From contig JAICXL010000003.1 of NCBI GenBank assembly GCA_025980475.1, positions 23,289 to 87,288 on the forward strand: 64,000 nt of DNA, given 5' to 3'. The position numbers were made by a program, and so were the translations under genes. This DNA comes from Nocardioidaceae bacterium (GTDB lineage Bacteria; Actinomycetota; Actinomycetes; Propionibacteriales; Nocardioidaceae). The stretch's first letter is position 1; each line of letters opens with the position of its first letter. The notes below the pieces were generated by a model. That model was not told the origin of the DNA. It made no database searches and saw only the letters and a program-made list of their open reading frames with translations. Shown piece after piece: positions 1 through 9,112 of the stretch.

Positions 1-648
1 CGTGGAGGCGTTCACGGCTGCCGGGACCGGGATGCCGTGCACCTGCCCGCCTGCAGACCGCACGTCGGTGACGTAGACCAGGCCGGCGTCGACCTCGCCG
101 ATGGCGACCTTGGTGAGCACCGAAGTGACGTCGACCTCCTCGGTGACCGGGTGCACGCTGATGCCGGCCCTGGCGAAGACCTCCCGCGCGACCGACCCAC
201 ACGGCACCTGCGGCTGGCAGAGCGCGACCTTGACGCCGTCGCGGGCCAGGTCGTCGAGGCCGTGGACGTGCCCAGGGTTGTCCGGCGGCACGGCGATCTC
301 CATCGTGTTGCGGGCGAACGGCCTGGGCCTCCGGGCATTGCCGGCCCGCACCACCTGCCGCATGTTGACCGGGCTCGCCGAGGCGAAGACGTCGGCCGGC
401 GCACCGTTGTCGATCTGCTCTGCGAGGTCGGAGCTGCCGCCGAAGCTGAGCTCGACGGTACTGCCCGGGTGCTGCCGCTCGAAGTCGTGGGCCAGAGTGG
501 TGAAGGACCGGGTCAGCGATGCGGCGGCGAAGACGCGGATGGTGCCACCGACGCCGGACGCCGCGCCGCCGGGAGGGGGCGCCTGGCCGCACCCGGCCAC
601 CAGCAGCAGCACGATCAGCAGCCACGGCAGCCGGAGCAGGCGTGTCAT
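1..648 (-). CDS. modA: Molybdate ABC transporter substrate-binding protein, truncated by window start
   Basis: Reverse-strand translation from ATG at 648: MTRLLRLPWLLIVLLLVAGCGQ... (lipobox) then IRVFAAASLTRSFTTLAHDFERQHPGSTVELSFGGSSDLAEQIDNGAPADVFASAS, typical ModA. Absent from the ORF track because it has no stop in the window. Confidence 0.9.
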   Translation of the reverse strand, partial: MTRLLRLPWLLIVLLLVAGCGQAPPPGGAASGVGGTIRVFAAASLTRSFTTLAHDFERQHPGSTVELSFGGSSDLAEQIDNGAPADVFASASPVNMRQVVRAGNARRPRPFARNTMEIAVPPDNPGHVHGLDDLARDGVKVALCQPQVPCGSVAREVFARAGISVHPVTEEVDVTSVLTKVAIGEVDAGLVYVTDVRSAGGQVHGIPVPAAVNAST

Positions 649-1049
649 CGCGCGGGCAGCTCGAGGACGACGTTGGTGGACTTCACCGAGGCGATAGCCA
701 GGACGCCGGGCCTGAGGCGGAGGTCGTCGGCGGCTTCGCGGCTCATCAGGGACACCACCCGGTGCGGTCCGGACTGGATCTCCACCTTCGCCATCACGGT
801 GTCACGCACGACTTTGGTGACCAGCCCGACGAAGCGGTTGCGGGCGGACTGGGCGACCACCGGGCCGGGGTCGGCCCGCTCCCCTGCGTCGGCCAGCTCC
901 TGGGCGAAGGTGGCCAGCGCGGCCCCGTCGACGACCTGGCGGGAGCCCTCGCTGTGGCTGGACAGCCGGCCGGCGTCGACCCACCGACGGACGGTGTCGT
1001 CGCTGACGCCGAGCAGTTCGGCCGCCTCGCGGATCCGGTAGCTGGGCAC
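645..1049 (-). CDS. HTH (excisionase/MerR-like) plus TOBE-domain molybdenum-binding protein
   Basis: PSYRIREAAELLGVSDDTVRRWVDAGRL (HTH) followed by a TOBE-like segment NRFVGLVTKVVRDTVMAKVEIQSGPHRVVSLMSREAADDLRLRPGVLAIASVKSTNVVLEL. GTG start; stop overlaps modA ATG (ATGA). Confidence 0.85.
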   Translation of the reverse strand: MPSYRIREAAELLGVSDDTVRRWVDAGRLSSHSEGSRQVVDGAALATFAQELADAGERADPGPVVAQSARNRFVGLVTKVVRDTVMAKVEIQSGPHRVVSLMSREAADDLRLRPGVLAIASVKSTNVVLELPAR

Positions 1050-1160
1050 GACCGGCAGTCTACCCGCATCTGCGGTGAAAGGCGCCCTCAAAGTCCTCAT
1101 CTGCGGATCGGAGCCCGGTCTAGGCTCAGGGGTGGGTGCCGCGGAGGAGGTCGTGAGGAG

Positions 1161-2615
1161 ATGGCGTCCGGCCCGTCCACGCTGCGCCGGCTCCGCGCCG
1201 GCGTGCGCAGCCGGTCGGCAGCGTTCGCCACGCTGGTCGTCGCCGTGGTGATGGTGATCGGCTCGGTGGTGCTGGTCCTGCTGCTGCAGGCCGGCGTCCG
1301 TTCCGACGTCCGCGCCGCAGCCCAGGCCCGCCTCGGCGAGGTGGCCGGCCGCCTGCACGAGGGCACCGGCCGGCCGCTGCAGCGCGACCTCGAGCTGCGC
1401 ACCCATGAGGGCCAGCTGGTCCAGGTGATCGCTCCGGACGGCACCATCACCGCCGCGTCGTCCGCGCGCGCCCGGCTCACCCAGCTGACCAGCATGCGCC
1501 CGGCGCCGGGCACCACCCGCAGCATCCGTGCCCAGCTGCCGGTGCTTGGCGGCGACCACTCCTACCTGCTCGTGGCCCGGGGGGTGCGGCATGCCGGGCA
1601 GACCTGGACGGTGGTGGTCGCCAGCTCCCTGGAGACTGCGACCGACTCGGTGGAGAAGCTGCTCGGCTACCTCCTCGCAGCCCTCCCGATCACGATGCTG
1701 CTGGTGGCGGCGGGCACCTGGGTGGTCGTCGGCCGGGCACTGGGCCCGGTGGAGCAGATCCGGCGCCAGGTCGCCACGATCGAGAGCACCGACCTCGGCC
1801 GGCGCGTGCCGGTGCCGGTGACCTACGACGAGGTGCAGCGACTGGCCGACACGATGAACCAGATGCTTGTCCGGCTCGAGCAGGGTCAGCAGCGCCAGCG
1901 CCGTTTCGTCTCCGATGCCAGCCACGAGCTGCGCAGCCCGCTGGCCACCTTGTCGGCATCGCTGGAGCTCAGCGCGGTCCACGGGCAGGAGCCGGCAGGG
2001 CTCCCGATCATGCAGGCCGAGGTCGTGCGGATGCAGCGGCTGGTCGACGACCTGCTGCTGCTGGCCAGGGCCGACGACAACGGCCTGCGGCTGGCGTTCG
2101 GCGACGTCGACCTCGACGACCTCGTGTGGCTGGAGGTCGAGCGGCTGCGCACCAGCAGCCAGCTCCGCGTCGAGGGCTCGATCACGCCCGCGCGCGTGCA
2201 GGGGGACCGGGTCCGCCTCGACCAGATGCTGCGCAACCTGGTCGAGAACGCTGCCCACGCTGCGCGCAGCACGGTGCGGGTGTCCCTCGGCGCCAGAGGC
2301 GGTGAGGCGGTGCTCACCGTGGACGACGACGGCCCCGGCATCCCACCCGAGGACCGGGCGCGCGTCTTCGAGCGCTTCGTCCGGCTCGACCGCGGCCGCA
2401 GCCGGGACCACGGCGGCAGCGGCCTGGGCCTGGCGATCGTCCGCGAGGTTGCCCGCGGGCACGGCATCACCACGGTGGTCGGCGACTCACCGCTGGGTGG
2501 TGCCCGCTTCGAGCTCCGGATGGCGTGCGAGCTGGAGGTCCCCGAGGAGGAGGACGCCACCCGCGGTCAGCTGCCGGACCCGACCATCGCCCCGCCGTCG
2601 GGGTCGAGCCGGTAG
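1161..2615 (+). CDS. Sensor histidine kinase (HAMP, HisKA, HATPase)
   Basis: Two TM segments, FVSDASHELRSPLATL H-box, NLVENAAHAA N-box, DDGPGIPPEDRARVFERF, GGSGLGLAIVREVA. ATG at 1161 preferred over the ORF-track start at 519. Confidence 0.9.
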   Translation: MASGPSTLRRLRAGVRSRSAAFATLVVAVVMVIGSVVLVLLLQAGVRSDVRAAAQARLGEVAGRLHEGTGRPLQRDLELRTHEGQLVQVIAPDGTITAASSARARLTQLTSMRPAPGTTRSIRAQLPVLGGDHSYLLVARGVRHAGQTWTVVVASSLETATDSVEKLLGYLLAALPITMLLVAAGTWVVVGRALGPVEQIRRQVATIESTDLGRRVPVPVTYDEVQRLADTMNQMLVRLEQGQQRQRRFVSDASHELRSPLATLSASLELSAVHGQEPAGLPIMQAEVVRMQRLVDDLLLLARADDNGLRLAFGDVDLDDLVWLEVERLRTSSQLRVEGSITPARVQGDRVRLDQMLRNLVENAAHAARSTVRVSLGARGGEAVLTVDDDGPGIPPEDRARVFERFVRLDRGRSRDHGGSGLGLAIVREVARGHGITTVVGDSPLGGARFELRMACELEVPEEEDATRGQLPDPTIAPPSGSSR

Positions 2616-3265
2616 CCCACACCCCGGATCGTCTCGATGCAGTCGGTGCCGAACGGGTGGTCGAGCTTGCGGCGCAGGTAGCGCACATAGACCTCGACGA
2701 TGTTCAGGTCGCCGTCGAACGACGGGTCCCAGACGTTGCGAAGGATCTCGGACTTGCTGACCGCGTCACCACGATGCTGCATCAGGAACTCCAGCAGGTT
2801 GAACTCCCTCGGGGTCAACCGGACGTCGACGCCGTTGCGGCTCACCCGGTGCGAGACCGGGTCGAGGACCAGGTCACCGGCGGTGAGCACGACCGGACGC
2901 TCGCTGACCCCACGGCGGATCAGCGCCCGCAGCCGGGCCACCAGCACCATGAAGCTGAACGGCTTGGTGAGGTAGTCGTCAGCACCGAGGTCGAAGGCGT
3001 CGACCTGGTCGTACTCACCGTCCTTGGCGGTCAGCATCAGCACCGGCGTCCAGATGCCGCGGTCGCGCAGCTCACCCAGCACGGTGTAGCCGCTCTTGCC
3101 GGGCAGCATGATGTCGAGGACGATCACGTCGAAGTCGCGCTCGGTCAGCGCCCACAGGCCCTGCTCGCCCGTGTGCGCAACCTCCACCACGAAGCCCTCG
3201 TCGGCCAGACCCCTGCGGACCGTCTCCGCAAGGCGGCTCTCATCCTCGACGACCAGCACACGCAT
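2567..3265 (-). CDS. OmpR/PhoB-type response regulator
   Basis: MRVLVVEDESRLAETVRRGLADEGF..., phosphoacceptor VIVLDIMLPGKSG, C-terminal winged helix ending VRYLRRKLD...ETIRGVGYRL. Confidence 0.93.
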   Translation of the reverse strand: MRVLVVEDESRLAETVRRGLADEGFVVEVAHTGEQGLWALTERDFDVIVLDIMLPGKSGYTVLGELRDRGIWTPVLMLTAKDGEYDQVDAFDLGADDYLTKPFSFMVLVARLRALIRRGVSERPVVLTAGDLVLDPVSHRVSRNGVDVRLTPREFNLLEFLMQHRGDAVSKSEILRNVWDPSFDGDLNIVEVYVRYLRRKLDHPFGTDCIETIRGVGYRLDPDGGAMVGSGS

Positions 3266-3355
3266 GCGTCCATGGTGGGGCCCCCACCTGACAGGCCCCT
3301 GAGAACCGAGTCGTCGTTCAGCGCAGTCTCAGCCCGGCCGCCCTAGCGTGGCCCG

Positions 3356-4216
3356 GTGCTGGTCATCGCCAGGCTCGTCGTCGCAGGCTGGGCGCTGCTG
3401 CTCGTCGGCGGCTGCGGCCAGGGCGCCTCGCCAGCGGCCGCCCCGACGCCGGTGCCGACGAAGGCGCCGACCGAGACGCCGACCAAGGTGCCGACCGAGG
3501 CGGCGACCACGGCTGGGCCCTGGCACGTGGTGGCCCTCGGCGACTCCGTGACCGCGGGTGCCCGTTGTGACTGCACGGCCTTCCCGCAGCTCTACGCTCG
3601 CGACCTCGGGCGCGCGCGTGGGGCGCGGGTCACGGTCCAGAACCTCGGCGCCGACGGTCAGGACACCTCCGGGCTGCTGGCCCAGCTGCGTCGGGCCGGC
3701 TCCGCGCAACGCCAGGCCGTACGCCGCTCCGACATCGTGCTGCTCACGATCGGGGCCAACGACTTCGGCGATCACCACGACGACGTGGTCGCCGACCGCT
3801 GCGCCCTGGAGCAGCGCGACTCGTGCGTCGACGGTGAGCTTCACCAGCTGCGCCGCAACATGGCCGCCCTGCTGGGGATCATCCACGACCTCCGTCGCGG
3901 ACATCCGACAGCGGTGCTGGTCACCGGCTACTGGAACGTCTTCGAGGACGGCGCGGTGGCCCGCCAGGAGTTCTCAGCAGCCGGGGTCCGGGCCACGCGG
4001 ACGCTCACCCTGAGGGCCGACACCATCCTCCGGGACGTCGCCCGGCGGGAGCGCGTCACCTTCGTCGGCCTGTACGCCGCTTTCCACGGTCCAGCGGCGC
4101 ACGGGGACGTGACCCACCTGCTGAGCGGGGACGGTGACCATCCCGATGCGGCGGGTCAGGCGCTGATCGCCCAGCGGCTGCTCGCGGCCGGGCTCGCGGG
4201 GCTGGTCTCCGGTTGA
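3356..4216 (+). CDS. SGNH/GDSL-type secreted hydrolase (lipoprotein)
   Basis: Signal/lipobox LLLVGGCGQG, TP-rich linker, GDS motif VVALGDSVTAGA, IGANDFGDH, C-terminal GDGDHPDAAGQALIAQ. Confidence 0.85.
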   Translation: MLVIARLVVAGWALLLVGGCGQGASPAAAPTPVPTKAPTETPTKVPTEAATTAGPWHVVALGDSVTAGARCDCTAFPQLYARDLGRARGARVTVQNLGADGQDTSGLLAQLRRAGSAQRQAVRRSDIVLLTIGANDFGDHHDDVVADRCALEQRDSCVDGELHQLRRNMAALLGIIHDLRRGHPTAVLVTGYWNVFEDGAVARQEFSAAGVRATRTLTLRADTILRDVARRERVTFVGLYAAFHGPAAHGDVTHLLSGDGDHPDAAGQALIAQRLLAAGLAGLVSG

Positions 4217-5032
4217 GCCCCGGGCGGCGGCCGCGAAGTCGGCACCCAGCACGACGCAGGCGGCCAGCGCGGCGACCACGCATCCAGCGGCCAGTCCCCC
4301 GGTGCCGGTGCGCACGCCGTCGCCCAGCGCAAGGATCCCGACGGCACCGGAGACCAGCACCTCGACGACCCACATGGTGGCCGTCACCGGCCCGACGCGA
4401 CCGCGCTGCACTGCCCGGGCGAAGGCGAGCGTGCCCAGGACCCCGAAGGCCGCGACCGCCCAGGCCAGCGGCTCGGTGGCAGCCGCCCGCACGGCGGCCC
4501 CCAGCCCCGGCGGGAGCGGCAGCGCCCGGACGCAGACGGCCAGCCACGAGAACGCCCAGCCGGCGAGCAGGGCGTGCTCGACGCCGCCACCGGCGCGGGC
4601 CCGGCCCACGAACCAGCCGATGCCGAGGACCAGCGCCCCCACCACGGCGGCCAGCAAGCCGCCGCCCGACGCACCGGCAACCTCCGGACCTGCGGACCAG
4701 GCCAGGCCGATGAGCGTGAGCACCACGACGCCGATCGCCAACGCGTCGCGCCGGGCGGGTCGATGGCCGAGCACCGGCCAGGCAAGCAGCACCGTCACGG
4801 CCAGGGAGGTGGCCAGCAGCGACTGCACCACGAAGAGTGGCAGCGACCGCATCGCGAGGATCGACGCGACCCAGGCGAGCAGGTCGGCGACCAGGCCGGC
4901 GGCGTACCACGGCTTCGCCACCACGCCCAGACCGTCGTCGTCGCGGGCGGCGCGCGCCTGCACGACCGAGGCCGCGCCGTAGCCGACCGCACCGGCGGCG
5001 GCCTCCGCCAACGCCAGGACCTCAGCGCTCAC
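3974..5032 (-). CDS. DMT (EamA-like) multi-pass membrane transporter; C-terminus runs antisense into the SGNH gene
   Basis: VSAEVLALAEAAAGAVGYGAASVVQARAAR... with about 9 hydrophobic segments; GTG start overlaps the upstream TGA (GTGA). First in-frame stop is at 3974. Confidence 0.7.
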   Translation of the reverse strand: MSAEVLALAEAAAGAVGYGAASVVQARAARDDDGLGVVAKPWYAAGLVADLLAWVASILAMRSLPLFVVQSLLATSLAVTVLLAWPVLGHRPARRDALAIGVVVLTLIGLAWSAGPEVAGASGGGLLAAVVGALVLGIGWFVGRARAGGGVEHALLAGWAFSWLAVCVRALPLPPGLGAAVRAAATEPLAWAVAAFGVLGTLAFARAVQRGRVGPVTATMWVVEVLVSGAVGILALGDGVRTGTGGLAAGCVVAALAACVVLGADFAAAARGSTGDQPREPGREQPLGDQRLTRRIGMVTVPAQQVGHVPVRRWTVESGVQADEGDALPPGDVPEDGVGPQGERPRGPDPGC

Positions 5033-6714
5033 CGGATGCCGTTCATGAAGCGGCCGAGCAGTGGCAGCTCGCTGATCCCCTCGACGTCGGCGATCACCAG
5101 CCCCTGCGCGGCGATGCCGTCCATTCCCGAGGTGAGCACGTAGCGGGGTACCCAGGTGGGTCCGAATTTCGCGTTGAAGCGCCACAGCGACTCCAGCTGG
5201 GAGTTGGCGCCGGCGCGGCGCAGCACCGCCCGGCCCATGCGCGCCAGTCGGCCGCCGTTCTCGCCGGCGACCACGCTGCGGAGCACCGCGAAGTTGAGCC
5301 CCAGCCCCGACTGCCCGCGAGCGGCGAGACAGCCGATGGTCTCGACGATCAGGTAGTCGATGACGCCGTTGGGGAGGGTGGGGTCGGTGTTGCGCCGCAT
5401 CACGTCGAGCGACCAGCCGTCGATGCCCGGCGCGGGCACCCACTGGATGAAGGCCTGCGGCGTGCCCTCGGCGTCGCGGGCGATGCTCATCAGGAAGCCG
5501 GTGTCGTCGGGGTCGAACAGCCGTGACAGGGTCATCGAGAACCCGCGCTCGACCTCACCGCGGCGGCTCTGCGAGGCGAGGGCGACGAGCTGGTCGCGCA
5601 GCTCGGGCGCGAGCAGGGCCGGGTCCTCGAGGCTGACCGTGTAGCCGGCCCGGATCACCCGGTTGTGCGCCTGCCGCAACCCTCGCATCGCCCGGCCCTC
5701 GAGGCTGAAGGCGCGGCAGTCCAGCACCCCCTCGTCGCCGAGGTAGAAGGCCCGCATGCCCGATGCCTGGTAGGTGGGCAGCCAGTCGGCGGAGGCAGCC
5801 AGCACGCTCAGCGACCAGCCGTGCGCCTCCACGAAGGCCCGGAAGTCGGCCCACACCTGGGCGCGCTCCGACCGTGGCCCGACCGGGTCGGGGGAGACGA
5901 TGCAGACACCGGCGCGGACGGCATAGGCGACCACGCTGTCGCGGGAGAAGAACCACCGCTTGTCGTCGCGCAGCGCGAAGTGGTCCAGGGTGCCGGCCCC
6001 GTGCTCCGTGACCACCCGGCGGGCCCGTTCGCGCTCGGCGCGGTGCACGTCGGCGGCGACGAGCAGGCACTTGCGTGGCGACAGCAGCACCCACAGCGCG
6101 GCCGCGACGATCAGGCCGCCGAAGCCGGCGAGCAGCGGCGTCACCAGCGCGGAACCGTAGCCGAGCGGGACCCAGGTGCCGCCGAAGAGCCGCAGCGCCG
6201 CGGCGGCGATCGCGGCGTCGATGTCCTGCCGGTCCTGCCCGGCCACGACCGCGGCGCAGAACAGGGCCACGACCGTGCCGCCACCGGCGACCGCCGCCGC
6301 GCGCCACACGGCCCCCCGGCTCGGGCGCACCGGGAAGGCGCGCCGGTGGCGGCCCAGCCACCACGCGCCGGCGGCCGACAGCACGGCCTCCTCCACGTCG
6401 ATGCCCTTGACCAGGTGGAGCACCACCGAGACGCCCAGCAGCAGCATCGTGCTGACCCAGGCCAGCTGCTGCCCCTGGCGCAGGCCGCGCGCGGTGAGCA
6501 GCAGGGCGAGCGAGACGAAGACCAGGGTGACCGCGGCGGTCTGCGGGATCACGAACGGCACCACGGACAACAGGTCCTGGAGCCGGTTGCGCATCGGCGG
6601 CGACAGCGCGGAGAGGAGCCCGACCAGGGCGACCACGGTGACGCCGTACGACGCGAGCTTGCGCGACCGCTGCCGCGAGCCGAGCAACGCGAGGGGCAGG
6701 GCCTGGACCGTCAC
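5029..6714 (-). CDS. MprF-like aminoacyl-phosphatidylglycerol synthase/flippase (DUF2156 domain)
   Basis: N-terminal multi-TM region then FALRDDKRWFFSRDSVVAYAVRAGVCIVSPDPVGP, GFSMTLSRLFDPDDTGFLMSIARDAEGTPQAFIQWVPAPG, typical C-terminal MprF/LPG synthase motifs. Confidence 0.82.
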   Translation of the reverse strand: MTVQALPLALLGSRQRSRKLASYGVTVVALVGLLSALSPPMRNRLQDLLSVVPFVIPQTAAVTLVFVSLALLLTARGLRQGQQLAWVSTMLLLGVSVVLHLVKGIDVEEAVLSAAGAWWLGRHRRAFPVRPSRGAVWRAAAVAGGGTVVALFCAAVVAGQDRQDIDAAIAAAALRLFGGTWVPLGYGSALVTPLLAGFGGLIVAAALWVLLSPRKCLLVAADVHRAERERARRVVTEHGAGTLDHFALRDDKRWFFSRDSVVAYAVRAGVCIVSPDPVGPRSERAQVWADFRAFVEAHGWSLSVLAASADWLPTYQASGMRAFYLGDEGVLDCRAFSLEGRAMRGLRQAHNRVIRAGYTVSLEDPALLAPELRDQLVALASQSRRGEVERGFSMTLSRLFDPDDTGFLMSIARDAEGTPQAFIQWVPAPGIDGWSLDVMRRNTDPTLPNGVIDYLIVETIGCLAARGQSGLGLNFAVLRSVVAGENGGRLARMGRAVLRRAGANSQLESLWRFNAKFGPTWVPRYVLTSGMDGIAAQGLVIADVEGISELPLLGRFMNGIR

Positions 6715-7862
6715 TGTGAGCTCCGGGTGGAGTAGAGGTGGCGCGAGAGCCAGCCGAGCGACTCGGGGATGACCGGCCTCCAGGTGCTGAAGGTGTGCCC
6801 ACCACGCGGCTCGATGATCGAGTCGACGGTCATCGGCGGCTTCACCAGGCTGATGAATCGTTGGCTGTTCAGGTGGCCGTAGGGACCACCCTCACCCAGC
6901 GAGGTCATCACCAGCAGTGCGACGTCGGGGGCGGGCTGGTGCTGGAGCCGCCAGTCGAGGTTGTTGAGGTTGCGGACCATCCGCGACCCACCCCAGAGGC
7001 TACCGGTCGTGTTGTCCGCGAGTGTGGTGAAGTAGCCGGAGAACGACACTGCGGCCCGGAACCGGCTGGGCGTCGTCATGGCGAGCTTGGCTGCGCAGTA
7101 GCCGCCCGTCGAGTCGCCCGCCGCCCCCCACTGGTCCGGCAGCGTGCGGAAGTGGGCGTCGATGGCGCTCGGGACGTCCTGGGCGAAGAAGCTGAGTGCC
7201 TGGGGGCCGCCGGGCACGTCGGTGCACTCGGTGTCACGCGGGAAGGTCACCGCCGGCCGCATCATCACCAGCACCATCGGGCGGGCGGCGCGGTGCCGGA
7301 TCTCCTCGCGCAGCGCCGACGGGTACTTCAACCGCACCGTCTGCTGCAGGCCGATGCCGGGATAGCCGGTCAGCACGAGCACCGCCGGGAGGCGCCGGTG
7401 CGGCTGGGTGAAGTAGGCCGGGGGCAGGTAGACGAAGGCTCGCTCCTCCAGCTGCGAGTTGGCGCCCTGGATCCGGAGGGCCTCGAGCCGGCCTCGAGCG
7501 CGCCAGACCGCGGGGTTGCGGTAGGCCGGCAGCGGGTGGACGTCGGTGACCGAACCCGGGCGGTGACCCGGTGTCCAGGCGACACCCTGGCTCCCCGCGC
7601 CGGTGGCCGGCGCGGTGATCCCCGCCGCCTCGGCCGTTCCGCTGAACAGGTCGCTCCACGAGCCGTAGAAGTAGCCGTAGTCGTTGAGCAGCACCGCGAC
7701 CAGCAGCACTGCCGAGACCTGGCTGGCGATGACGAGCCCGAGCCGGCCGAGCCGGCCCAGGACGGGGTACCGCAGCCGCGACCACGAGAAGAACACCAGC
7801 AGCGGGAAAGCGACCGTGCACAGCACGAGGAGCACGACCAGCGGACGTCCCATCAGGCTCAC
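6711..7862 (-). CDS. Membrane-anchored alpha/beta-hydrolase esterase (antigen-85/esterase D-like fold)
   Basis: N-terminal TM segments, YLPPAYFTQPHRRLPAVLVLTGYPG, nucleophile elbow GDSTGGYCA, late His in IIEPRGGHTFSTWRPVIPESLGWL. Overlaps the mprF-like start by 4 bp. Confidence 0.8.
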   Translation of the reverse strand: MSLMGRPLVVLLVLCTVAFPLLVFFSWSRLRYPVLGRLGRLGLVIASQVSAVLLVAVLLNDYGYFYGSWSDLFSGTAEAAGITAPATGAGSQGVAWTPGHRPGSVTDVHPLPAYRNPAVWRARGRLEALRIQGANSQLEERAFVYLPPAYFTQPHRRLPAVLVLTGYPGIGLQQTVRLKYPSALREEIRHRAARPMVLVMMRPAVTFPRDTECTDVPGGPQALSFFAQDVPSAIDAHFRTLPDQWGAAGDSTGGYCAAKLAMTTPSRFRAAVSFSGYFTTLADNTTGSLWGGSRMVRNLNNLDWRLQHQPAPDVALLVMTSLGEGGPYGHLNSQRFISLVKPPMTVDSIIEPRGGHTFSTWRPVIPESLGWLSRHLYSTRSSQ

Positions 7863-7998
7863 GGCGCAAGGGTGCCGCGGAGGTGCTGAGCCCCCGCTGA
7901 GGCGCTCAGCGGACCCTCAGCGGAGGGGGTCGCATGCGAGGTTTGGCTCCGCCCGGCACGGGCACCGCGAGGTGGTGCCCCCGAAGGAAGGAGACACC

Positions 7999-8271
7999 AT
8001 GCCCGGCGGCAAGAGTCCTGGACCCAGCGTCAAGGACAAGAAGATGTACGAGGAGATCCGCGACGAGGGCGCCAGCAAGCAGAAGGCGGCCCGGATCGCC
8101 AACGCGTCGGCGAACAGCTCGCGATCCTCGGTCGGCAAGAAGGGCGGCCAGTCCGCGTCCTACGAGGACTGGAGCGTCAAGGACCTGCGCAAGCGGGCCG
8201 GGGAGATCGGCATCGACGGCCGGTCGAAGATGAACAAGGGCGAGCTGGTCAAGGCCCTGCGCAATCACTGA
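7999..8271 (+). CDS. Small protein with Rho_N/SAP-like C-terminal motif (DUF7218-like)
   Basis: MPGGKSPGPSVKDKKMYEEIRDEGASKQKAARIANASANS...YEDWSVKDLRKRAGEIGIDGRSKMNKGELVKALRNH; RBS aaggaggagac-like upstream. Confidence 0.8.
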   Translation: MPGGKSPGPSVKDKKMYEEIRDEGASKQKAARIANASANSSRSSVGKKGGQSASYEDWSVKDLRKRAGEIGIDGRSKMNKGELVKALRNH

Positions 8272-8415
8272 TCAGGTGAAGATGCTGACCCCGCCGGGAC
8301 CGACGAGCAGCCCGATGATGATCAGCGCGACCCCCCAGAGGATGCCTCCCCGGATGATCGTGATGCAGCCGAAGATCACCAGGATCACCGCGATGATCCA
8401 CAGAACGAAGTCCAT
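8272..8415 (-). CDS. 47-aa membrane protein (GPGG-motif family)
   Basis: My reverse-strand reading: MDFVLWIIAVILVIFGCITIIRGGILWGVALIIIGLLVGPGGVSIFT*. Not in the ORF track (below its length cutoff). Confidence 0.75.
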   Translation of the reverse strand: MDFVLWIIAVILVIFGCITIIRGGILWGVALIIIGLLVGPGGVSIFT

Positions 8416-8623
8416 CTGACTCCTCCCTTCCCTCGCGGGCAAGGCTTCCCCCTGCCAACGGCCCGAAACCCCGCGCGCCGGCTAGGGCCGAGCCGGCGTC
8501 GATGACGCCCGGCACCGGAGTGCCGGTCCCCGACTCGTCGGCCAGCGGGTACCCGCCGTCGCGGTCCCCAATCAACCGCCGGCCGACGGGAATAGCCGGT
8601 GCCCGCTCCGGCGCTCTCCTGAC

Positions 8624-9043
8624 ATGGAGCTCGAGGAGGCGCTGGTCGCGGCGCGCGCAACCAACCAGTCGGTGCTGACCACCATCCGCCGCAACGGACG
8701 ACCGCAGCTCTCCAACGTGGTGCACGCCGTCGGTGACGACGGGCTCGTCCGGGTGTCCACCGCGGCCGACCGGGCCAAGTACCACAACCTGCGGCGCACC
8801 CCCTGGGCCGCGCTGAAGGTCGACGGCGAGAGCTTCTGGTCCTACGCGGTGATCGAGGGCGATGTCGAGCTCTCCGCCGTGGCCGAGCGGCCGGACGACC
8901 CCACGGTGGAGGAGCTGGTGGCGCTCTACCGCTCGATCAGCGGTGAGCACCCGGACTGGGAGGAGTACCGGACGGCGATGGTGACCGAGCGTCGGGTCGT
9001 CCTACGACTCCGCCCCACCAAGGCGTACGGCGCCCTGCGCTGA
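8624..9043 (+). CDS. PPOX-class F420-dependent oxidoreductase
   Basis: TNQSVLTTIRRNGRPQLSNVVHAVGDDGLVRVSTAADRAKYHNLRRTPWAALKV. Confidence 0.85.
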   Translation: MELEEALVAARATNQSVLTTIRRNGRPQLSNVVHAVGDDGLVRVSTAADRAKYHNLRRTPWAALKVDGESFWSYAVIEGDVELSAVAERPDDPTVEELVALYRSISGEHPDWEEYRTAMVTERRVVLRLRPTKAYGALR

Positions 9044-9112
9044 CTGTCGGAGAAGACTGTCGACCCGTCGGTTCGTCGCATGGCTGCTGCCGCCCTCGGG
9101 TACCCGCTGGCC

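Noticed and set aside
12-404. 130-aa minus-strand ORF at the left edge
   Set aside because: Wrong frame of the truncated modA gene, which reads open across this stretch.
519-1160. N-terminal extension of the histidine kinase ORF
   Set aside because: Antisense to the HTH/TOBE gene; the natural kinase start is ATG at 1161.
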